DNA of 64,000 bases. It comes from Lutraria lutraria. Taxonomy: Eukaryota > Mollusca > Bivalvia > Venerida > Mactridae. Positions within the stretch are counted from its first letter, which is position 1, and each line of letters opens with the position of its first letter. Of the stretch, positions 38,540 through 49,200 are shown one piece after another. The notes under the pieces were generated by a model. The model ran no database searches and was not told where the DNA came from. It saw only the letters and a list, made by a program, of their open reading frames with translations. The stretch spans positions 33,569,843-33,633,842 of the forward strand of contig OZ026838.1 in assembly GCA_964023205.1 (NCBI GenBank), written 5' to 3'. The position numbers and the translations under genes are program-made.

Positions 38540-38960
38540 ATCACTGAAGACAAATTTCAGCATTTTATTCTCAGCACATTAATCCCAGCATCATTATTCC
38601 GTAACTCAAATACCAACAATCAAATATCAATGCTCTCAGCACTTAAATCAAAGCCCTTTTATTCCATCACTCAAATTTAAAAACTCAAATATCAATTTTC
38701 CAATCTAAGCACTTAAATCTAAGCACTCTAATTCAATCATTCAAATCTCAACACTCAAATATCAATGCAAATATCAAAGCACCTTAATTTTAGTGCTGTA
38801 ATCTCAGCACTCAAATTCTCAACACTCAAATATCAGCACATTAATATCAGTGCTGAAATATTAGCACTCAAATGTCATCACTCTGTTATCTTAGTCTAGC
38901 TTTGGTGCTTTGATCTCAACACTCAAATACCATCACTCAAATCAACAGTGTATCTTTAGG
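38540..38960. repeat. Degenerate 14-mer repeat, 'ctcaaatatcagca' orientation
   Basis: Diverged copies of a ~14-bp module such as gcactcaaatctca and ctcaaatatcagca fill this interval. The module is the reverse complement of the modules in the 42-bp array at 39165-40795, so the two blocks are in opposite orientation, separated by ~200 bp of poorer matches. Confidence 0.7.
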
Positions 38961-39164
38961 GCTTCAAAACCCAAATCGTATTACTTAAACCTCAACACTA
39001 ACTTGATGGCTTTAATCTCAGTGCTCAGATCATATCCCAAAATGCTGTCATCAACACTCTTAATTTCGGTCATGAATATTTTCAAGCATTCACTGATTAC
39101 ATCCCACAAAGTAGCTTGCCAGTCTCTTTTGGATTTAAGTTTGAAGTTTAGTGCACTGAGATTG

Positions 39165-40795
39165 AAGTGCAGAAGTTGAGCACAGAGATTTGAGTGCAGA
39201 AATTTGAGCACTGAGATATGAGTGCAGAAGTTGTGGTACTGATATTTGAGCTCTGTGATATGAGTGCAGAAGTTTTGGGACTGAGATTTGAGCTCTGAGA
39301 TATGAGTGCAGAAGTTATGGTATTGAGATTTGAGCTCTGAGATATGAGTGCAGAAGTTTTGGTACTGAGATTTGAGCTCTGAGACAAGAGTGCAGAAGTT
39401 TTGGTACTGAGATTTGAGCTCTGAGACATGAGTGCAGAAGTTTTGGTACTGAGATTTGAGCTCTGAGACAAGAGTGCAGAAGTTTTGGTACTGATATTTG
39501 AGCTCTGAGATATGAGTGCAGAAGTTTTGGTACTGAGATTTGAGACATGAGTGCAGAAGTTTTGGGACTGAGATTTGAGATATGAGTGCAGAAATTTGAG
39601 TACTGAGATTTGAGCTCTAAGACATTAGTGCAAATGTTTTAGGACTGAGATTTGATTACTGAGATATGAGTGCAGATGTTTTGGTACTGAGATTTGAAAA
39701 CGGAGACGTTGAGTGCAGACATTTGAGTACTGAGATTTGAGCACTGAGATATGAGTGCAGAAGTTATGGTACTGAGATTTGAGCTCTGAGATATGAGTGC
39801 AGAAGTTTTGGGACTGAGATTTGAGCTCTGAGATATGAGTGCAGAAGTTTTGGTGCTGAGATTTGATCTCTGAGACATTAGTGCAAATGTTTTGGGACTG
39901 AGGTTTGAGTACAGAGATATGAGTGCAGAAATTTGGGTATTGAAATTTCAAAACTGAGACGTTGAGTGCAGAAATTTGAGTACTGAGATTTGAGCACTTA
40001 GATATGAGTGCAGAAGTTTTGGTACTGAGATTTGAGCACTGAGATATGAGTGCAGAAGTTTTGGTACTGAGATTTGAGTTCTGAGATATGAGTGCAGAAG
40101 TTATGGTACTGAGATTTGAGCTCTGAGATATGAGTGCAGAAGTTTTGGGACTGAGTATTGAGATATGAGTGCAGAAATTTGAGTACTGAGATTTGAGCTC
40201 TAAGACATTAGTGCAAATGTTTTAGGACTGAGATTTGAGTACGAGATATGAGTGCAGATGTTTTGGTACTGAGATTTGAGAACTGAGACGTTGAGTGCAG
40301 AAGTTTTGGTACTGAGATTTGAGCTCTGAGATATGAGTGCAGAAGTTTTGGTACTGAGATTTGAGCTCTGAGACATGAGTGCAAATGTTTTGGGACTGAG
40401 ATTTGAGTACTGAGATATGAGTGCAGAAGATTTGGTACTGAAATTTGAAAACTGAGACGTTGGGTGCAGAAATTTGAGTACTGAAATTTGAGCTCTGAGA
40501 TATGAGTGCAGAAGTTTTGGTACTGAGATTTGAGTACTGAGATATGAGTGCAGAAGTTTTGGTACTGAGATTTGAGCTATGAGATATGAGTGCAGAAGTT
40601 ATGGTATTGAAATTTGAGCTCTGAGATATGAGTGCAGAAGTTTTGGTACTGAGATTTGAGCTCTGAGATATGAGTGCAGAAGTTTTGGTACTGAGATTTG
40701 AGCTCTGAGACATGAGTGCAGAAGTTTTGGTACTGAGATTTGAGAACTGAGACATGAGTGCAGAATTTATGGTACAGAGATTTGAGAAATGAGAG
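39165..40795. repeat. 42-bp minisatellite (higher-order repeat of three 14-mers), ~39 copies
   Basis: The 42-bp unit reads, in 14-base thirds, tgagatttgagctc / tgagatatgagtgc / agaagttttggtac. Because 42 is divisible by 3 and one strand lacks stops, the minus strand stays open for up to 177 codons. These ORFs encode a 14-residue repeat of the type ISQSSNLSTKTSAL (39148-39471, 39315-39548, 39625-39951, 40222-40755). They shift frame between blocks and have no gene context, so I read them as by-products of the repeat. Confidence 0.9.
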
Positions 40796-40979
40796 CAGAC
40801 TTCCGATCTGTAACGTATTTAAGATGCTCCATAATCACGGAATCACGCGGGTATTCATTCAGTTTCTTACGTACTTTGGAAAGTTTTGACAAAACAGAAT
40901 TTATAAGGAGCTAGCAAGTTAACGGAGAGCGAGCTGTATTATATGTTAATAAATCAGTGATTTAATTTAGGCCCTTTTA

Positions 40980-41065
40980 TTTGTTATTTGTCAGAGGGCA
41001 GTCGTATTGGCCCAAGGCCGAAGGCCGAGGGCCAAATACAACAGTCTCGAGGACAAATAACAGGT
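40980..41065. repeat. Long hairpin (palindromic element remnant)
   Basis: GTTATTTGTC (40983-40992) and TTGGCCC (41007-41013) are mirrored by GGGCCAA (41029-41035) and GACAAATAAC (41052-41061), with cagtcgtat/atacaacagtc partly pairing between. The loop is aaggccgaaggccga, itself a tandem. The surrounding 40,960-41,350 probably belongs to the same element. Confidence 0.65.
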
Positions 41066-42415
41066 AGGGACTATATCAAATCACTTATTATTGACAATTT
41101 TATTAAATAACTTTATTATCTGAATCATTTTCATTTTAAATGTTTGGAAACTACATGAATAGTAAATTACTTATAGAAGATGGCCACCATTTCAGCTAAA
41201 ATCTGTATAACTGTTTGGCCCTGCTCTAGCAGCCAATCAAATGATATAGATATTGGCCCGCTTATTGGAAATGCCACTGCATTATTACGCCAGGCAGTAA
41301 ACAAGTTACAAGGCTGATAATAAAAAGTTATTTAGTATTTATGTATTAAGGCCTAAAATTGCAACGCGGGCCAAAACCGATTCATCCTATGATCCTAATT
41401 CATATAAGTTATAACACATTCATATACAAGGTCTATATTATATATATGTATGATAATAGTGTTTTTGGTCCGTATACGTGTCTTAAAGCACAATTATACA
41501 TTATCCATTCTAACTATATGTATAGCCTTCCTTGGATGAATTGGAATGAATGATTTTGCAAGTACATTGCATAAAGAGTCAGCTAGGCTATTATTTGTAT
41601 AGCCTGCATGCTCATGTTTGATAGTCATCATAATCGCTGAGAATACAATACAAGATATAGAAAACATGAATATGATGAATAAGTGCTGTGAAAATTCCTA
41701 AAGCCAAGTGAAAACGGTCTCGATCAAATTTTACAACTTTTGAGAGCCACGATCGCCTGGCAATGTCTGTTACCAATAAAACAGAATATTCAAAGTTATG
41801 CAAATTCATTAAATGTATATTATCTTCTCACAGAAATTACAATGTGCAGTTTATGATTATCATGTTTGCTATATAGGCCTATATATATAAATTTATTCGT
41901 ACTAATATACTAATTAATATGTATGATTGTCAGTATTTAGATTTTGTTAAGAACCTCATACCATTGTTTGTACATTATGTTCCTCGTATTTCATGTACAC
42001 GTGAAGTGAGAGAATAAAAGGATTTTGACTTGAACTGACTTGAGGTACAATCAGTATATTACAACAAATATCTTAAATTAAATACATTTGATAGAATATT
42101 TTGCAACAGTTAGTGACAAAATTTCTCATCAATATCATATACTAGTAATTAAGGCGATATACCCTAAGTGAACCTCTTGCGTTGTTTTAAAACTATATTT
42201 AGAACATATAAAAAACCCACTCCGCGCATTATGACTGTATTTAGTTCAAGATAGTAAAAAATACATACCGTAAATAAGTAAATATGCCATGTGACCTTAT
42301 AAAAGCTAGATGATTTATAATACATGTATACATAAGCACAGGCTTTATAAATTTACATATCTAAAGTCGTAGAAGAAATATTTTTAATGTTTAATATGTA
42401 TACACAAAGTCTTAT
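41066..42415. other. Intergenic DNA between the two IFI44-like genes
   Basis: AT-rich. Chance ORFs at 41359-41553 and 41612-41809. A stretch near 41860-41925 is very TA-rich. No gene recognised. Confidence 0.4.
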
Positions 42416-42453
42416 CAGAGACGTATAAATATTGCACGTGTTATACGTCTCTG
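42416..42453. mobile_element. Tiny palindromic CAGAGAC element (38 bp) with perfect 7-bp target duplication
   Basis: CAGAGACGTATAA (42416-42428) is perfectly inverted at 42441-42453 around a 12-base loop. The direct repeat GTCTTAT sits immediately on both sides (42409-42415 and 42454-42460). The perfect duplication argues that this 38-bp palindrome was inserted as a unit. It lies about 800 bp upstream of gene 2. Confidence 0.75.
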
Positions 42454-42694
42454 GTCTTATACGGACAAAAGTTTTATCCGGTCTATAAACAAGGCAATGT
42501 CTTTTTTTAAATATAATGTATATTAATAAGAATGGTATCATTGGACGCTGTGAGTCATTGCTGTACCAAAATAAAAGATATGATAGAAAGTAAGCTAAAT
42601 TACAAAAACTTAGCTGGACTGGTTTTGATAAAATCACGGAAATCCCAGCTATAGATACTTTAGTCCTTACGTATAATATCTTTTTTTTCTTCAA

Positions 42695-42760
42695 AGAATG
42701 GTCTTCATTCACAAGGTGGCCATTATTTGGAGGTGACCGCTAACACGGGTTTGTCTGTAC
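42695..42760. mobile_element. Half copy of the 'cagtcaaacctg' MITE
   Basis: aatggtcttcattcacaagg, tggccattatttggaggtga and ccgctaacacgggtttgtct correspond to the right half of the family at 28671. The left half is absent or unrecognisable. Confidence 0.5.
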
Positions 42761-42965
42761 GTATTTCTGTCAGTTTTAAATACAATATCATTCATGACCG
42801 AATACAGACGATAGATACTGTTTTATTAAATGCACTCAAAGATTGTAAACGTTTCAGGTATTTAAAATTAAACCCTCTCAATGCCATTTTTGGAGAGATT
42901 TTGTACTTGTGACCATAAAACCTTTGCATTTCCACATATTAAAACGTAATATTCATCCATTCGTG

Positions 42966-42973
42966 TATAAAAG
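42966..42973 (+). promoter_or_regulatory. Candidate TATA box upstream of gene 2
   Basis: TATAAAAG lies 286 bp before the start codon at 43259 and is the best TATA match in the interval. If used, the 5' leader would be about 260 nt and the GAAACCGAAA site at 43182 would fall inside it. A downstream TATA-less start is an alternative. Confidence 0.3.
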
Positions 42974-43181
42974 AGGCAATACATTTATTTCAGCTATATA
43001 CTAGTATGTACAAGTATAATGCGCATGCGTCTAATTATCGCCTTAGCAAGTCTGCCCCAAACTGCCTAGTTTCCTAAATATTACACCCCTAGCTTCTGTT
43101 AACCACTATCATCATCCATGCAGAAATAAAATACATAAAATAAAACCTTATACGCATATTCTCCGTGAAGTAAAATTCTAC

Positions 43182-43191
43182 TTTCGGTTTC
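43182..43191 (-). promoter_or_regulatory. IRF/ISRE-like site upstream of gene 2
   Basis: The minus strand reads GAAACCGAAA, a perfect GAAANNGAAA pair, within gcgaaaccgaaagtag. It lies 68 bp before the start codon at 43259. The same 14-base core (cgaaaccgaaagta) is repeated on the plus strand in intron 3 (44832-44845). Interpretation as an interferon-regulatory-factor site is by motif only. Confidence 0.5.
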
Positions 43192-43258
43192 GCATTTCTG
43201 GTTATTTCCCAAAATATCAAACAGTACACTATTTGAAATATCAACTCGATAAGGCTAT

Positions 43259-46200
43259 ATGGCGGCCTCAGGTATGTGTTTTAAAGATTTATTATACATG
43301 TTTATATATGATGAGGATAAAAAAGATAATATTGTTATATCATATATATTATACTTACAATTAGATTATGTGTCAGATTGCTGGAAAGGTTTAAAGACGA
43401 AGATCGCATCAGATATCTACATCTTTCTGATCTTTTAAATCTGCTTTGCCTTCATTGTTTATTTGTTTTATATTTATTTTTAACTTTGGAGTAAAAAAGT
43501 GTTGTTTGTTAACAAAAGTACAAATAAAGCAGTAACTAGAAGGCCTAATTAGCTGTATGGCTAGCTCAAATTTTTATACATAATATTATTTTATTTTAAT
43601 ACATCTTTAAATCCATTAGCGACGACTACAACTACTATGTCTACATCACCGGTCACGACATCATCACCATCCACGACATCATCACCCTCCACGACATCAA
43701 CTACAACATTAAACTCTTCATCAGTTGACCCAGTCATAGTTACACCACCATCAAGTACTGGTAAGCTAATTATACAGAATCAATTAATTCTTTAATTGCG
43801 TGTTTTTTTTAAAACTAAACTTTACATTTTTTATTCATTATAATATACAGTCTTCGCGCTAACTTATTAGCCACCAATGAAATTCGCTAATGATTGTGTA
43901 GTCAGGCTTTTTTCAAAGATCCACTTAAAATAGTTTGGGCTCATGCTTTCAAAAAAAAAGTTCGAACACTGTTACTGGCGTTAATATGTACTATTTGAAT
44001 CGACGGGGAAACAACGCTTGAAGATTTGATATCGTTCATTTAACTGCATTAAGATATGGACTAAAAAGATAGTTATAGCTCTTTAATTCATAGTTCGAAT
44101 TACCTGGCTTTGTCACTTTCGTGTGGACAATGTGTATTTCCCCCTGGGTCTCCCCACATTATTAAACTTTGGGATCCCACCATTTGTCATGTATATTATT
44201 ATTATAAGTGGATTCCCACTAACATATTACACACAAGTCTTCATGTCTACTTTCGTTTTGAATTAATCATTTAGTGGCCGGATTACGTTTGTGAATTTGT
44301 TTTATATCGTTGGTAAACACTTTTTTATCTTCTTTTATTTTCTCTTCTTTTTGTCATTTTCTATTACGTTGAATGCTAGCTAATCATTTGTATCACGGTG
44401 TACATTTTAAGTGAACCTTAAACTTGACCTTACATATAATTATTATCTATTTACGGGAACACACAGGGGTGGATTTTAGAGCTTAACTTAAATTTTGTTC
44501 TCATGTCGATTTCAGATAGCAGAGACGTTCAAGGTAAGTCAACTTAGCCATTCATGTTGTATCATCATTAATTTTATCACTACTACTAATAGAATGAGAT
44601 CATTTGCAGTCGTACAATAGGTCAGTCAATTTTCTTGTATATGAAGTCAACATTTTTGTTCGTCCGAGTCGATCATCACTTTAGGGCATTCAAGAGACAT
44701 GGAGCTTTAGTCTTAACTCTGAGATGTTTGGTCTATAAATGTACATGTATATTACCTCAGTCTGTAACCGCTGATTTTATCATATCTGAGTAAGTAACAT
44801 TAAAATACAAATATCAATTTTTCTCGAACACCGAAACCGAAAGTAGACGATATAATTTATAGCCGTTACGTGTCGGCTCCTTGAAAAGGTCTGTATTTGT
44901 TACATTTCTACAGTATTTAATAATATTCAAGATGAGAATTATATTTTTTCGAAGCGTGAATTATTACTGCGTACAATCATTTATTTATATTTATAAGCAG
45001 AAAGATTCCTATAATCGTGATGGATCGAAGGGGTCTTTTTATAATAATTTTATTATCGATTTTATTACTGCGATCATTCATTTCGCGTCAACAGCCAGTG
45101 TCCTTTGGCAACTTTCCTACATTAAAAGTGATTGACCTTCTCTAAGCTAGCTCAACAGCTTCATCACACATGAATGTTGGTCAAGGGTGGGATTCGTACT
45201 TACAGAGGTGATGATCTAGTGATTGCAAGTGCAAGCCAGAGACCATAACCTAAGCGTACGGGTCAACTTAAAAATCTGTTCCGATGTTTGTTTCAAAAAA
45301 TGAAGGTTTGGCCATCTTTAAAATATTGTTTGTAGTTTTGCGACCGATTCATAAAAAATTACCAAACTCGAAGGCATTTTAAACGATTCACAAGAAAAAA
45401 ACATTTCGGTCTTCATTTCTGCATTTCGTTCTTATACCTACAGTCTCGACTGTCTCGCTTTTGAAAGTAACAGTTAACCAGCATTTGCATATACATTATG
45501 TTGGTGGCTCAAAGACGAAGTGCATGATGGAGCTTACTGTTGCATGGCATAATAATTATATTCGTAAACATTGATTAAAAACAAACAAATGATCGAATGA
45601 AATAAGATACTATTGTCAATGTGTCATCAAAGAATTCCGGATTTTCTGAGCCATTTTGGCTTCACGAAATAACTGTTTTTGTGTTGCGGAATTCATTTTA
45701 AAAAGTATTAGTAAACCAGAACAATAGATAAAATGATAATTCATTTATTATAATTATATTTCATTTGCTCTTAAACAATATTTACATAATACCTTTCTTT
45801 AGCCGCATCTCGTAAAACTGTTGTCAGATGTTTATTTGCTTTTACTTTGAAATGAAAATTCCGGAATGTTTTGTCGCAAGTTAAAATCAGTTTCAGTGAC
45901 AAGACATCTTTCTAGGTATAATATGATCGACCTATATTAAAAGAACCGGATTAAAACAACCAGCAAAAGTACGACAAGTTTTTCAGCTACGATATTCATG
46001 CAGCTACTTGTATAATTAGGTACCCGTATAAATAACTAAATATATCTAACCGAGTCAGGTGGAGGTGTGACAAAATCGGGCTACTCGAAAAAGTATTAAT
46101 CAGACTGGTGAGTGTACGCGAGTTGTAATGATACATAATTATCTGTGAACCCTTCTTGTAATGTACCTCGTATCTAGGATATTCACCGGGCATGCGTAAA

Positions 46201-49200
46201 ACATTATTAAAACATGAAGGATGTGTATAATTACAAGAGGATTTACAGGAAGCCTGAACGCCACCTTGGCACTCTTCCCGCGCGCTCTGTCTTAGATTTG
46301 ATAGCTGGATTAATATTTACAATGCAACCTCTCCAAAGCAACGCCCTTTAGAAGTAGCAAAAATATGTTGTTGTTGAGAAGTTGTTGCTCTAGAGAGGTG
46401 AAATTGACAGTTAAATCGTGCAGTGGGAAAATCATGCTTGTGTTGAACGGAGGTTGTTGCTCAAGAGAGGGCCGCTCTGGAGAGGTTGTACTGTATTTTA
46501 CGTGAAATTCTCACTCTTACTTACGAACAGTGACAGACATATTCAGTTAACTCGGTTTTACTGTTTTACTTTCTATAAGAACTTGATTAATATAGAGATA
46601 ATCTGGAATGTAAATACATCAACATTGTCAATCAATAAATATCCTTTAACACTATATCGAGTAACGTTGTGTTGTTTTAGATAAGCGACAGTCACGTCGG
46701 TCCAGACTCCCACAAAAGTCGAGCATGACAGAGCTAAAACAAAAGACAACATATAAAATGCATGAGTGTCAGCTAATAAAAATGCTGAGTAAAGTACAAG
46801 TTTACGAATTGTTTATCACATACATATATATGTAACAAACATATTATGAAAATAAGTTACACAGTGCAACCTCTCAAAAGCAATTCCCTATGGGAGTAGC
46901 AAACTTATGTCGTTATTGAGAGATATTGCTCTATCTAGAGAGGAAGTTAAACTATTAATTAAATCGTGCAATGGGAAAATCGTACTTAAATGAAGAGAGG
47001 TTCTTGAGAGATTGTCTCGTATTTCACATATTAGTACTTTTATTGGTTAACAGCGGAATCATCATCATTTAGTTGTTTACAAAACGTGAACAATGATCGT
47101 TGTGATTTATATGAATGTTTTGAAATGTTCAGTCTAACATTGCTTTGAAGATAAGGAAGAAAAAAGCACGCATTAAACACAAGTACATTTATTGTAAATC
47201 AACATATATAATGTATGAATTTATATGACCTATCCAATATGCACTGTAAGACATTTCATTACATGTGATTAACGATACTGCAATTTCGCTGATACGAATT
47301 TATGGTTAAGCGTTGTGTTAAATAACAACTACCAAGATGAATTTCATTAATAATGTTTTATCTTACTTTTTATCTAGCTATAAAAGTGGTTCAAATAAGT
47401 TTAAAAAATCCCAGGTTTTAAAAAAGAATTCAGAGTATTGTCCCTTTTAACATTCTGCTATGTACGTCATTTTTTCGTTTTCTAGTCTAAACAGAATAAT
47501 AGGTCAGCTTTCCATAGCCGTCACTCGTTCGGTGCGCATGAATTTTCATGCGGAATCTAAGAACTACGCTTTTCTACACCCACCATGCAGTTGTAAAAAT
47601 AGTCCCCGTTCCATGTCGCAGTTTAGTTCTGTGTAAGATCAATTTCAATGAGTACTTTCAGTACTTTGATTTATCATCCCGACGTAATAGACAAAATATT
47701 AAACATCCAATCAGGTACGTATGTACCACAGATTGAAGAAGTGAATAATTGAAAATACGTTAATTTACAGTATTGTCTTTATTGAATGAGTTTCCAATCA
47801 ACATGGGTCACCATGGTAATGGTAATGGTCTCTGACTCGTCACCTCTGTGAGTTGAAATCAGACCCGGGACTAGACAGATTTCACATGCGAAGAAGATGG
47901 CAAGCTAGCTATTAGAGGATAAGCCGTGGTTTTACCAGGTGGTCTGCCTCCACTGTAAAAGCTAGAAAAGCCATAAGTCTTAATTAAGCGATTGGTGCGA
48001 AGTTAACCCTCAGACAGAAGCTGAAATACTGTTAAAAAACAGGCGTAAAACCGAAAAAGAAAACTAATTTTGGAATGGGTAATCTGCGATGTTTAGCAAA
48101 TTCTAGCCTACAAAAGATTAGTGTAATGCCAAAAAGATAGATATCTGCATGAAGATCCTAACGAGTTGCAATACTAATACAGTACATGACGCGATTATAA
48201 CAACTTAAATGCCGTCACGAAATTCATTATAGTATTCAGGAAAAAAAAATACTCAGATGGTATGTTATCTAAAATGTATCGTATTGAGAGATAGTTTGTT
48301 CAGTTTTTATTTTTCAAATTGTTTGTGGTTTAAAGTACATTTTATACATATCAAATACTTTCGAAAGTTTCGAAATGTTTCGTGTAGAAACATTACTAAA
48401 TAAACGAAGTTAGGCACGCACTAATCATAAACTATCAAACACGTAGATTAAAATAAAACATTAACATGTTTACATAATTATTATGCATACACAGTCCCTT
48501 AAAGAAAATGTTTTGACAATTTGTCCGCAATGTATGGTGGCTGATTTATGCCATGTTGTTTTCGCTTGATTTTTTCTCTACGAATTGCGAAAATTCGAAA
48601 ACTTAACGGGACGAGAAAGGTGTTTCCGCATTGTCGTGGCGAAAAAAGTGATAATTACGACATGGCATAAATCAGCAACACTAGTAATGCTTTTAATGCA
48701 TAGGAAACGGAGATTTATGTGAACGAAATAATTGTTAATATGAGTCAATTGCAAAGGCAAATTGAAGCTTCATGAAAATATTTGACTAAAAAGCGTAAGA
48801 TTATTTCGACAATTTGTTTTTACTATGTTCCCAAAATTTCAAAAGCGCCCCCTAAAAGGCGTTGATTGATCATTCAATTCAAGATCGCAGCCAAGTAGAT
48901 TGGTTTTATTTTATGATAATAATACCGGGACGAAATTTTCATTTCAGGAAAAATGGGCACTCCTGATATAGTAGAGACTCCCTGGAGGAAAACTGTTAAT
49001 TGGTCAAACGTTTTCGAAGTAAGAACTCTCGAACAATTCATGTAAAATATAGAACGTGTACATTTGTGTTCTCAAAGTAATTTCGATATACAATATTCTT
49101 TATATACATAACTTGCGTTGGATTTCCTCTAGTATCAATTCTTTTATTCAACGAGTTTGTGTCACAGTATTTGACTTCATAATGTAATATTTTCTTGCTA

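Noticed and set aside
39148..40755. Minus-strand repeat-peptide ORFs as real genes
   Set aside because: The 42-bp period keeps the frame open by itself. ORFs jump frame between blocks and start at internal Met codons of the repeat. Kept only as a low-interest check.
46679..46815. Extending exon 4 of gene 2 beyond 46788 to use the GTACAA donor
   Set aside because: GTAAAG at 46789 is the better donor and gives the phase needed to join exon 5 in frame. The alternative breaks the frame.
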